Under the pieces are notes generated by a model, which searched no databases, had not been told where the DNA came from, and was given only the letters and a program-made list of their open reading frames with translations. The position numbers were made by a program, and so were the translations under genes. From an uncultured Clostridium sp. (GTDB taxonomy: Bacteria; Bacillota; Clostridia; Clostridiales; Clostridiaceae): 64,000 bases of DNA. Where the stretch lies: the NCBI GenBank assembly GCA_900547475.1, contig URGW01000005.1:1-64000 (forward strand), read 5' to 3'. Position 1 is the stretch's first letter. Every line of letters starts with the position of its first letter. Positions 8,810 to 17,446 of the stretch are shown in pieces.

Positions 8810-9256
8810 TTGAAATTTGAAAGGCAAACTATAAAATTTAAAATTAAAAATGTGAAATTTAAAAAGAAGAAAAAAGGATTCACTTTAATCGAACTGGTTG
8901 CTGTATTAGCTATTATTGCAATTCTATCTACTGCATTTATTCCTAAATTTGGTAAGCATATTACTGAAGCTAAAAAAGTTGCTGTTTTAAATGAAGCTAA
9001 AACTGTTGTTGCTGCTTATGAAAGTTCAAAAGTTAGAATTAGTAGTAATGAAACTAATACTAAAATTAAAGATTTAATAGATAAAAAATATCTAGATTCT
9101 GATTCTATAAAGAAAATCGATACTGATTTTTCTGTTGAACAATGCAAGCAATTAATGGATACTGAAAACTATACTTTCGATATAGATTCTACTTCTGGCC
9201 ATGCCATTAATATTAAACCAACAAAAAATAGTACTACAGATTCTTCTATAGATTAA
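8810..9256 (+). CDS. Type IV prepilin-like protein
   Basis: 148 residues with a class-III signal peptide. A long, very basic leader ends KKKKKG at residue 23, followed by FTLIELVAVLAIIAIL, with Glu at +5 of the mature protein and about 20 hydrophobic residues. The rest is a soluble Lys/Thr/Ser-rich domain of about 100 residues. It should be cut by a prepilin peptidase and assembled into a pilus or pseudopilus. Start is a TTG with AAAGGAG 11 nt upstream. No pilus assembly genes are nearby, so it depends on machinery elsewhere. The 23-residue leader is longer than usual for type IV pilins. Confidence 0.85.
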   Translation: MKFERQTIKFKIKNVKFKKKKKGFTLIELVAVLAIIAILSTAFIPKFGKHITEAKKVAVLNEAKTVVAAYESSKVRISSNETNTKIKDLIDKKYLDSDSIKKIDTDFSVEQCKQLMDTENYTFDIDSTSGHAINIKPTKNSTTDSSID

Positions 9257-9299
9257 ACTAAAAACTTATTTATAAATTTCAAAAATTTCTTACAAAGAA

Positions 9300-9345
9300 A
9301 ATGATGATATATTTAATTATATTATTAACTAAATATATCATCATT
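9300..9345. terminator. Long hairpin between convergent pilin and aminopeptidase genes
   Basis: Perfect 16-bp inverted repeat AATGATGATATATTTA / TAAATATATCATCATT with a 14-nt loop. The T-tract is weak, but its place between convergent genes suggests a bidirectional terminator. Confidence 0.65.
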
Positions 9346-9422
9346 ATATAAACTTATTATTTTAAAATACTCCCATAGTTACATTTATTTTTATGTAACA
9401 CTATTAATAATCAATTTTAAAA

Positions 9423-10718
9423 TTAAAGACTGAAGAACTCAGTAAATGCCTTAACTGTATAATAATTATCCTTAACACTTGCTAATTCCCTTATAGAGTG
9501 CATTCCAAGAACAGGAGCTCCCATATCAATAACAGGAATAGTTAAATTTGCAGCAGTTACAGGCCCTATTGTAGTTCCACCCCTAACATCAGATCTGTTA
9601 ACAAACTTTTGGAATGGTACCCCTGCAGCTTCACATACACCAGCAAATACAGCACCATTAAAACTATCAGTACTATAGCTTCCAGAAGCAGCAATCTTTA
9701 ATACTGGTCCACCTTCAAGTACAGGTCTATTAGTCGGATCATGCTTATCACCTAAATTTGGATGAACAGCATGAGCTAAATCAGCAGAAATCATTATAGA
9801 ATTAGCTAATGTTCTATAATATCCTTCTCTATCTTTACCTAAACCTAAAGTAATTCTTTCTAATATATTATTTAATAATGTAGAGTCAGCACCTTCAGCT
9901 GTTAAACTTCCAATTTCCTCATTATCTATGCAAATCATAACCTTAGTTGCTTCATTTTCTCTACTATCAACTAAAGCTCTAATTCCTGCATAAACCATCC
10001 ATAAATCATCAAATCTTCCTGAAGAAATAAGTTCTTCATTCATTCCTATTAACATACCTTTTTCATATTCATATAAGCCTAACTCAAAGTTTAATATGTC
10101 TTCTTTATTAACTTGAAGCTCTTCTGCTAATATGTTCATTAAATAATCTTCTTTTTCTAATTTATCATTTATAAGTCCTAATAAAGGAAGTGTGTCTACT
10201 TGTCTATTTATCTTAAATCCTTCATTAACTTCTCTATTCATATGAATTGCTAAGCTTGGAATTATTAATAATGGTTTATTTATATTAACTAATCTTGTTT
10301 CTGGTTTTAATGGAGATGCACCTTTTAATGATACCTTACCATCTATTGATAATGGTCTATCAAACCACGTATGAAGTATTGGACCACCATAAACTTCTGT
10401 GTTTAGCTTAACGTATTTTCCTTCTGAAATCATTTGAGGATTTGGTTTAATTCTAAATCCTGGAACATCAGTATGAGCTCCTATAAGTCTAAATCCTGTT
10501 TCTTCTATATCTCCAGTACCAACTTCAAACGCAATTAATGCTGAATCATTTTTTATAACATAATATTTACCTTTTGCTTGTAAATCCCACTTGTCAGCCT
10601 CTTTTATTTCAATAAATCCATTTTCATCTAATATTTTTTGTGTTTCTTTTACTCCATGACAAGCACTTGGACTGTCATATAAAAAATCTATTAATTCTAA
10701 TGCTAACTTCTTTTCCAT
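9423..10718 (-). CDS. M18 family aminopeptidase
   Basis: A 431-residue cytosolic metalloaminopeptidase of family M18, which removes N-terminal residues (often acidic or neutral) from peptides using two metal ions. Metal and catalytic motifs visible are AHTDVPGFR (near residue 80), CIDNEEIGS (near 265) and SADLAHAVHPN (near 310), then a conserved HSIRE near the C-terminus. Length is normal. I set the start at the ATG at 10718, 9 nt after AAGGAG; an in-frame TTG two codons earlier is too close to that site. Monocistronic, with the hairpin at 9300-9345 as likely end. Confidence 0.92.
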   Translation of the reverse strand: MEKKLALELIDFLYDSPSACHGVKETQKILDENGFIEIKEADKWDLQAKGKYYVIKNDSALIAFEVGTGDIEETGFRLIGAHTDVPGFRIKPNPQMISEGKYVKLNTEVYGGPILHTWFDRPLSIDGKVSLKGASPLKPETRLVNINKPLLIIPSLAIHMNREVNEGFKINRQVDTLPLLGLINDKLEKEDYLMNILAEELQVNKEDILNFELGLYEYEKGMLIGMNEELISSGRFDDLWMVYAGIRALVDSRENEATKVMICIDNEEIGSLTAEGADSTLLNNILERITLGLGKDREGYYRTLANSIMISADLAHAVHPNLGDKHDPTNRPVLEGGPVLKIAASGSYSTDSFNGAVFAGVCEAAGVPFQKFVNRSDVRGGTTIGPVTAANLTIPVIDMGAPVLGMHSIRELASVKDNYYTVKAFTEFFSL

Positions 10719-10987
10719 AGTCAATTACTCCTTTAAATTTCATATATTTCTAATATACTTCATTTACTATTTTTTCACAACTAATTATTTTTTTGTCACA
10801 GATGTATATAAAATATAGATATATAATTAGCATCATTTATATTTAGTATTCATTATTAATTAATATATAATTGACTTTTATATTGGATTAAATTAGCATA
10901 TTGTAATAAGCGTAATTGTTAAAAAAAATAACATACTATAGTAGTATAAGCAATTATATAGATTATAAATAAAAATGGGAGGATTTT

Positions 10988-12163
10988 ATGTTTTCAAATT
11001 TTTTAGTTAAAAGATTTGTCAAAAATTATGACAATGTATCTGACATAAAAGTTAGAGGTGCTTATGCTAATCTTGCTGGAATAGTTGGAATAGTTACTAA
11101 CTTAGTGTTGTTTATAATAAAGTTATCTGTTGGTTTATTTTCTAACTCTATTTCAATTTTAGCAGATGCATTTAATAATTTATCTGATGCTGCCTCTTCA
11201 ATTATAACTATAATTGGTTTTAAGATGGCAAATAAACCTGCTGATGCAGAACACCCCTTTGGACATGGACGTATTGAGTATATAACTGCAATGATTGTTT
11301 CTTTCATGGTTATGCTTGTTGGTCTTCAATTTGTTAAAACATCTTTTCAAAAGATTATTAATCCAACCTTAGTAACTTTTGAATTATGGCCATTTATCTT
11401 ATTACTTATTTCCATTGGCTTTAAATTTTGGTTATCTAAATTTAATAAGTCTATTGGAAATAAAATTAATTCATCTACTTTAAAGGCAACAGCAACTGAT
11501 GCCATGGGTGATGTTTTTACTTCAACTACTGTTGTTATTTCTTTCTTAATATCTAAATTTACAACCTTGCCTATTGATGGTTATATTGGTATTGTTGTAG
11601 CTTTAGCTATTGTTTATTCTGGTTTTTCTCTTATTAAAGAAACCTTGAGTCCTTTACTTGGAGAACCACCTGATCCTGTTTTAGTTAGTGATATTACTGA
11701 CATGGTTATGTCTTATGATAATATAACTGGAATCCATGATTTAATTGTTCATAATTATGGTCCTGGTAGAATTATGGCTTCTATCCATGCTGAAATTCCT
11801 AGTAATATTGATATTATGGAGATACATCATATTATCGATACTGCTGAAAGAGAAATTTCTAAAAAGTTAAATATATATTTAGTTATTCATATGGATCCTA
11901 TTTGTGTTGATACTGATGAAATAATCGAAGCTAGAAACATAGTGAAAGACGTTCTTAGTAAATATGAGGATGTTAAATCTTTTCATGATTTTAGAGTGGT
12001 TGGGGAAAATAATAATAAAAACTTAATTTTTGATATAGAAGTTTCTCCTACCTGTTTAGCTAATGAAATTGCTTCAGCTAAATTATTGGATAATATAGAA
12101 AAAGATATTAAAGAAAAATCTCCTGAATATAGATGTGTTATTACTGTTGACTTAGCCCTTTAA
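10988..12163 (+). CDS. Cation diffusion facilitator (CDF) family metal exporter
   Basis: A 391-residue inner-membrane divalent-metal/proton antiporter with five to six membrane segments in the first 230 residues and a cytoplasmic metal-binding domain after it. The metal-site aspartates are in ADAFNNLSDAASS (TM2) and TATDAMGDVFTS (TM5); HPFGHGRIEY between TM2 and TM3 is the CDF signature. The C-terminal extension of about 90 residues past the usual cytoplasmic domain is typical of the longer Clostridial members. Metal (Zn, Mn or Fe) cannot be read from the sequence. ATG start with GGGAGGA upstream. Confidence 0.92.
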   Translation: MFSNFLVKRFVKNYDNVSDIKVRGAYANLAGIVGIVTNLVLFIIKLSVGLFSNSISILADAFNNLSDAASSIITIIGFKMANKPADAEHPFGHGRIEYITAMIVSFMVMLVGLQFVKTSFQKIINPTLVTFELWPFILLLISIGFKFWLSKFNKSIGNKINSSTLKATATDAMGDVFTSTTVVISFLISKFTTLPIDGYIGIVVALAIVYSGFSLIKETLSPLLGEPPDPVLVSDITDMVMSYDNITGIHDLIVHNYGPGRIMASIHAEIPSNIDIMEIHHIIDTAEREISKKLNIYLVIHMDPICVDTDEIIEARNIVKDVLSKYEDVKSFHDFRVVGENNNKNLIFDIEVSPTCLANEIASAKLLDNIEKDIKEKSPEYRCVITVDLAL

Positions 12164-12167
12164 ACAA

Positions 12168-12207
12168 AATAAACGACGAGACTTAAATTTAAGCTTCGTC
12201 GTTTATT
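12168..12207. terminator. Bidirectional terminator
   Basis: 12-bp stem AATAAACGACGA / TCGTCGTTTATT between convergent genes, with A-rich and T-rich flanks on both sides. Confidence 0.85.
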
Positions 12208-12219
12208 CTATTTAAGATG

Positions 12220-14808
12220 CTACTCATCTTTAACAATGTTATAATATATTGCCTCTTCTTTTAATTCATAATATATTCTTTTATCCTGTGGTTTCCTATT
12301 ATTATACCATTCAATTAAATCATTAATTGCCTCATAAAATCCATTATTTATAATCTGACTAAGCTTCTTAATAATTATTAACTCCTCAATAGTAACTATA
12401 CTACTATTTTCAATCTCATTTAGTTTATCCTTCAAAAATATATACTTGCATTTGTTTATTCCTAAACTTTTCCCTTCCATTGCAATTTCAAATGCTTCTT
12501 TATACTTATCATTTTTGTTTAAATTATTATTATATAAATAACTAGCTAGTTGTCCATAGCACTCTAAATTTCCAAGTTCTATTCCTTCCATATATAGTCT
12601 TATAATTTCATCATTATCAATATCTATTAACCCTTCTTCACCTAAATATCCATTAATATATTTTGCTGTTCCTAAATCTATCTCTTTTATTTCTTCAAGC
12701 AATTCATATCCTTTTTCCTTATTTTCCTCAATGCCTATTCCTTTAAAGCAATAATATACTAATTTTTCTTTTCCTTTTATTGCATCTAAATCAATAAGTT
12801 TAAACACATAATAAATAGCTTTTATATCACTTCTTCTACCACCAATTCCTCTCTCATATATCTCTATTAATTTTTCTATCGCTTCAATATCATCTTCTTT
12901 TGCTGCTTTTTCATACCATTTAATTGCTAAGTCTATATTTCTATTTAAGAAAATACCTATCTTATACCAATCTCCTAACTTAATCATAGCTTTAATATAT
13001 TTAGTTTCTGCAGCTAAAGTATAATAGTAATAAGCCTTCTCATAATTTTGCTCTATTCCGATTCCTTTTTCATATATATATCCATACTTAAATATTGACT
13101 CTTTTAGTTCATTCTCTACACCAAATTTTATATAAATTACAAGTTCATTTTTATTAACATCCTTGCCTTCCTTTAATTCATTTAGCATGATACAAGCTAA
13201 ATAATCTGCTGCATAAGGTGAACCTAGCTCATATGCTTCTTTTAATAATGCTTTAGCAATATCACTTGTCTTATCACCAAACTTATTTAATCTATAATAT
13301 GCAACTGCTAAAACATACATAGCATGTGGCTCCTTTTTAGCTGCTGCTATTTCCATATACTCAATTGCCTTTTCTAAATCTTTTTCAACACCTTCACCAT
13401 TGTAATACATTATCCCTAGACGTTGAGTACACTTTAAATTTCCCTCTTCATGTCCTTGATTATATATTGAAATAGCCTGATTAATTAAACCTTCATCTTC
13501 ATACACTTTTCCAACCTTAAAATATATGCTCCTATCTCCAAATTCCAGTGCCCTATTATATAATTCTAATGCAGTATACACATCCTTTTTTACATTAAGC
13601 CCCTTTAAATACATTTCTGCAAGAGATTCTATACAGTTAGTATCTAAAGCTAAATATCCTTTACTTAAATAATGAAATGCTTTTTTATAATTAACCTCTA
13701 CGCATATTCCTTCTAAATATGACCTACCAACAACATAATAAGCATCCTCATAATCATTTTCTGCTGCTCTTTCAACCCAATAATAAGCACTTACTAAGTT
13801 TTCCTCACACCCTTCTCCATTTTTATACATTAATGATAAAGCATATTGTGATGCTGGTAGATTATTTTCTGCAGCTTTTTTATGCCATTTAAATGCATTT
13901 TCTTCATCTTTATCTACACCTAATCCATTATAATATGCTCGTCCTAATTGATAATATGCACCTACATAATCATTTTCTGCACTCTTTTGAAACCATATAA
14001 AGGCTTTATTATAATCCTTAATAACTCCATTACCTTCAGAATATAAAATTCCTAAAGAGTATTGAGCAAATGCATTTCCCTTTATTGCAGCTTTGTAATA
14101 CCATTGATATGCAATTTCATAGTTTTTCTGTACGGCTATTCCTTTATCATAAAATAATCCAAGATAAGTTTCTGCATATTCATCTTTATATTTTGCTGCA
14201 TCTAAAAAATATTTATAAGCCTTTTTAGTATCTTTTTTGACTCCCCTACCAAAATAGTAGTTTTCACCATTTTCAAGTAGTTGACGTATAATTTCCTCTT
14301 TTTCTCCTACATATTCATCTTTATTTCCAAAAATATTAGATATATTTTTTTCTTCACTACTTTTATTAATTGATAAATATTTTTTAAATATTTCTTTCTC
14401 TGACTCCATTAAGTTGTTCAATATTAAGAAGTAATTCTCTTCTCCATAGTTAACAACAAACCAAACTAAAACTTCATATAATATTTTCATCTCCGAAAGT
14501 TCATCTTCAGTGGTTGTAGCATTACAATAATTCACTTTAACTTTCTTTGTCCAAAGAAGAATCTTATCTACTATTTCACTGGGTATTATATTTATCTCTT
14601 TTAACATATCTAATCTTTTATGCCACTCAAATTTTTCATCATATAATATACTATTTTTCTTATATATATAATAAATAATATCATCAATTACAGCATTAAT
14701 ATTTTTCTCTATATCATCATGAGTTATCTTTTTCTTTAACTCTTCTATATCTTCATATATATCTCTAAATTCTAGCTTTAAAAAATCATAATTGAAGATT
14801 CTATTCAT
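12220..14808 (-). CDS. Sel1-repeat (TPR-like) protein, 862 aa
   Basis: A large soluble solenoid. An N-terminal region of about 180 residues without recognised domains is followed by a long run of Sel1-like repeats of about 36 residues, easily seen as recurring AxxYLGLFYDKGIxVxKNYExAxxWYxKAAxxG patterns. No signal peptide, membrane segment or catalytic domain. Sel1 proteins usually scaffold protein complexes or signalling. Partner unknown. ATG start with TTGGAGGA upstream. It stands alone between the CDF gene (convergent) and REP palindrome 3. Confidence 0.88.
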   Translation of the reverse strand: MNRIFNYDFLKLEFRDIYEDIEELKKKITHDDIEKNINAVIDDIIYYIYKKNSILYDEKFEWHKRLDMLKEINIIPSEIVDKILLWTKKVKVNYCNATTTEDELSEMKILYEVLVWFVVNYGEENYFLILNNLMESEKEIFKKYLSINKSSEEKNISNIFGNKDEYVGEKEEIIRQLLENGENYYFGRGVKKDTKKAYKYFLDAAKYKDEYAETYLGLFYDKGIAVQKNYEIAYQWYYKAAIKGNAFAQYSLGILYSEGNGVIKDYNKAFIWFQKSAENDYVGAYYQLGRAYYNGLGVDKDEENAFKWHKKAAENNLPASQYALSLMYKNGEGCEENLVSAYYWVERAAENDYEDAYYVVGRSYLEGICVEVNYKKAFHYLSKGYLALDTNCIESLAEMYLKGLNVKKDVYTALELYNRALEFGDRSIYFKVGKVYEDEGLINQAISIYNQGHEEGNLKCTQRLGIMYYNGEGVEKDLEKAIEYMEIAAAKKEPHAMYVLAVAYYRLNKFGDKTSDIAKALLKEAYELGSPYAADYLACIMLNELKEGKDVNKNELVIYIKFGVENELKESIFKYGYIYEKGIGIEQNYEKAYYYYTLAAETKYIKAMIKLGDWYKIGIFLNRNIDLAIKWYEKAAKEDDIEAIEKLIEIYERGIGGRRSDIKAIYYVFKLIDLDAIKGKEKLVYYCFKGIGIEENKEKGYELLEEIKEIDLGTAKYINGYLGEEGLIDIDNDEIIRLYMEGIELGNLECYGQLASYLYNNNLNKNDKYKEAFEIAMEGKSLGINKCKYIFLKDKLNEIENSSIVTIEELIIIKKLSQIINNGFYEAINDLIEWYNNRKPQDKRIYYELKEEAIYYNIVKDE

Positions 14809-14885
14809 ATATCCTCCAATAATACTATTACTTCTAATATTAGTTTATTATATTGGCAACGCCTTTATTACGAGAACCCAAATAT

Positions 14886-14940
14886 TGTAACAGCCTCCGG
14901 GGTCAATCCATTATTTGGATTGACCCCGGAGGCTGTTACA
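14886..14940. repeat. REP palindrome 3 (GTCAATCC-arm type)
   Basis: Perfect inverted repeat with two 25-nt arms starting TGTAACAGCCTCC and loop TTATT. It ends 4 nt from the stop codon of the ROK gene at 14945. Confidence 0.92.
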
Positions 14941-14944
14941 TATT

Positions 14945-15820
14945 TTAGCAATTAATATGATTTACTAAAGCTCCTACTAAATTAGCATCATTTTTATAAT
15001 GACATGCATTTATTACAGGTCTTATAGTTGAATCTTCAATTGCTTCCATTAGATAATCTAACTTTTTATTTATATTATAAATGAAATCATCTCTTTTACT
15101 TATTCCACCACCAATAAGTATTATTTCTGGATCATAGACATATTGAAGGTTATATATTCCCTTTGCTAAATTTAAATAAAATCTATCTATTATATCTATG
15201 CAAAATTTATCCCCCTTGCTTGCAGCTTCAAATACTCTCTCACCATTCCAAGTATCATCATTATAATGTTCTATTGCCTTTCTTACAAAAGACATTGTAG
15301 AAGCATATCTACTAAAGTTTATAAACTTGCCGTCCTTCTCTTCCATTATCATAAACCCAAATTCTCCACCATGAAGATTTTTTCCATTATGTATTTTCCC
15401 ATCTTTAACTATACTTCCACCAATACCTGTACCACACACTAAAAATAATACATCTTTTAGTCCCTTAGCTTTTCCATTAAAAGTTTCTGCAAGTGCTGCA
15501 CAATTTGCATCATTTTCTATGCTTACTCTTAAATTAACTCTCTGTCCAAGCTCTTCCTTCCAACTAAATCCATGTATACACTGAATAGCACTAGTTCCAT
15601 ATATTATTCCACTCTTTGAATCTACAGCTCCCGGAGCACTTATACAAACTCCTTTTACATCATAATTAAGCTTCATATTTTCTATATAATTAACTATTGT
15701 ATCCATTAACTTTTCTTTTTCATGATAAACAGGTAATGTATCATTTTCAAATAAGTTTCCTTCAATATCAGCTATTGCAACTTTAATAGCTGTTCCCCCT
15801 ATATCAATACATATATACAA
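14945..15820 (-). CDS. ROK family sugar kinase/regulator-like protein
   Basis: About 291 residues. The N-terminal ATP-binding signature is CIDIGGTAIKVAIAD; a second glycine-rich stretch (CGTGIGGSIV) lies near 130, and ENDANCAALAE near 105 holds the catalytic Asp. The ROK zinc motif CxCGxxGC is absent, unlike the other ROK gene at 16447. No HTH domain, so a kinase (glucose, mannose, fructose or ManNAc-type) rather than a repressor. I prefer the TTG at 15820 because TTAGGGGGA ends 6 nt upstream; a GTG at 15838 is in frame but overlaps that site. It belongs to the N-glycan block and would phosphorylate a released monosaccharide. Confidence 0.82.
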   Translation of the reverse strand: MYICIDIGGTAIKVAIADIEGNLFENDTLPVYHEKEKLMDTIVNYIENMKLNYDVKGVCISAPGAVDSKSGIIYGTSAIQCIHGFSWKEELGQRVNLRVSIENDANCAALAETFNGKAKGLKDVLFLVCGTGIGGSIVKDGKIHNGKNLHGGEFGFMIMEEKDGKFINFSRYASTMSFVRKAIEHYNDDTWNGERVFEAASKGDKFCIDIIDRFYLNLAKGIYNLQYVYDPEIILIGGGISKRDDFIYNINKKLDYLMEAIEDSTIRPVINACHYKNDANLVGALVNHINC

Positions 15821-15875
15821 CTTTATTCCCCCTAACACAAATAAAGTAACTACTTTATCAGTTAATAACTCTTAA

Positions 15876-16367
15876 TTATTGATACATTAATTCTCTAAAT
15901 ACTGATGGCTTAATCTTATAACACATAGATATTAACTTTTCGTCCATATTCAAAACTAAGCACTTTAATCCTTCAGGAGTTTTTACATATAAATATTGAT
16001 TATTATTTTCTTTTTCTTTTATATACGCATTTATTACTGGACACTTTTTTTCACTTATCTTAGTTGTACTTACACTCTCAACATCTGATAAGTTAAACTC
16101 TAATAGCTTCTTTCTTCTCTTTTCAGTCATTACTTTTGAAATAACTAAACTATCTAATGTTAATTCATACTCATAAGCGACAAATTTCTTTCTATTAAAA
16201 TAAACTATTCCTACATATATTAAAAAAACAAAGCTTCCAATAAGTAATGTTCTAAAACCTAATATATAAACTGCTACTAATATTAATGATGCATATTCTA
16301 TAGAATTCATTATACTTTGAAAATGTCCATAGTCTTTTCCATTATATTGTTCATAAAACTCTTCCAT
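15876..16367 (-). CDS. Hypothetical membrane protein (possibly DUF6106)
   Basis: 163 residues with two membrane segments (about residues 25-58, formed by SLILVAVYILGF and SFVFLIYVGIVYF) and a cytoplasmic domain of about 100 residues rich in Lys/Glu. Resembles the DUF6106 group of Clostridial proteins, but I hold that loosely. Function unknown. It lies between two ROK genes, 55 nt upstream of the first and 79 nt downstream of the second, so it is likely cotranscribed with sugar kinases. Confidence 0.6.
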   Translation of the reverse strand: MEEFYEQYNGKDYGHFQSIMNSIEYASLILVAVYILGFRTLLIGSFVFLIYVGIVYFNRKKFVAYEYELTLDSLVISKVMTEKRRKKLLEFNLSDVESVSTTKISEKKCPVINAYIKEKENNNQYLYVKTPEGLKCLVLNMDEKLISMCYKIKPSVFRELMYQ

Positions 16368-16446
16368 AACTACTATTCCCCTTTACTTCTCGTCTTACTT
16401 TGCTTATATTTATCTCTAATTGTTATTTTATAGCTAATTTTCTATT

Positions 16447-17391
16447 CTAATTGTCGCTTTCAACTATGGCTAATGCTACTGCACCTAAAACTCCAGCCTT
16501 ACCTCCAAGTTGTGCCTTTTTTACAATACAATTATTTAATATTGACTTTAAACATCTACTTTTCATTTCCTCATTAATTATATCGAAAACTACTTGGCCA
16601 CCTTCACTAACGCCTCCACCTATAACAATCATATCTGGATCAAATGCATTAGCCGCATTTGAAACTGCTACACCTAAATAACCTAGGGATTCTCTTAATA
16701 TTTCATTTGATAATTTATCCCCATTACTTGCTTCAGTAAATACCTCTTTTGCAGTAACAACTTCATATTTTCTTAAGCTTGTTTCAATATTTGATTTTAA
16801 TGCTTCATCTGCTTGCTTTTTTATAGCAGTTCCTGATGACATAGACTCTACACAACCTCTATTTCCGCAACCGCATCTGTTTCCTGAGTAATGAACCGTA
16901 GTGTGCCCAAGCTCTAAAGCATTTGATGTGCTTCCTCTATATATACTCTTATTTAAAACTGCTCCTGCTCCAACTCCAGTACTAGCAGTTATAAAAATCA
17001 TATTAGTAGTTCCCACTCCTGCACCAAATTTATATTCTGCTAATGTTGCTGCATTTGCATCATTATCTAAAAATACAGGTAATTTAAATTCATCTTCTAA
17101 AGCCTTAACTATATTGAAATTATTAAAAGGTAAGTTTGGAGGATCTACTATTAATCCATTTTTAATATCTAAAGGTCCTGGTGATCCTATTCCTATTGAA
17201 ACTACTTTCTCATCTTTAAGGTCTTTACTTACATATCTTATACTGTCTTTTATTTTTTCTACAATTTGTTCATACCCCTTACTTGCTTCAGTTGGTTTTA
17301 TAATTTCTTTTAGTATATTCCCACTTTCATCTGCTAAAGCTGTATATATCTTTGTTCCACCTAAATCTACGCCTATAAATAATTTACTCAT
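16447..17391 (-). CDS. ROK family glucokinase
   Basis: 314 residues with GVDLGGTKIYTALAD (ATP site), DNDANAATLAEY (catalytic Asp) and the complete ROK zinc motif HYSGNRCGCGNRGCVES. These match Firmicutes glucokinases, which phosphorylate glucose and sometimes mannose or GlcNAc. The EXGH-type motif LELGHTTV is present. ATG start with AGGGAGAAG upstream. It follows the sugar-binding lipoprotein gene, separated by a small hairpin at 17421, and probably shares its transcript at lower abundance. Confidence 0.88.
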   Translation of the reverse strand: MSKLFIGVDLGGTKIYTALADESGNILKEIIKPTEASKGYEQIVEKIKDSIRYVSKDLKDEKVVSIGIGSPGPLDIKNGLIVDPPNLPFNNFNIVKALEDEFKLPVFLDNDANAATLAEYKFGAGVGTTNMIFITASTGVGAGAVLNKSIYRGSTSNALELGHTTVHYSGNRCGCGNRGCVESMSSGTAIKKQADEALKSNIETSLRKYEVVTAKEVFTEASNGDKLSNEILRESLGYLGVAVSNAANAFDPDMIVIGGGVSEGGQVVFDIINEEMKSRCLKSILNNCIVKKAQLGGKAGVLGAVALAIVESDN

Positions 17392-17420
17392 TTTCTTCTC
17401 CCTTACTACTAATATGATTA

Positions 17421-17440
17421 AAGGAGGATTTCTCCTCCTT
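17421..17440 (-). terminator. Intercistronic hairpin after the binding-protein gene
   Basis: Tight stem AAGGAGG / CCTCCTT with a 6-nt loop directly after the stop of the binding protein. Probably a leaky terminator or mRNA-stabilising hairpin that keeps binding-protein mRNA above that of the downstream kinase. Confidence 0.7.
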
Positions 17441-17446
17441 CATTTA

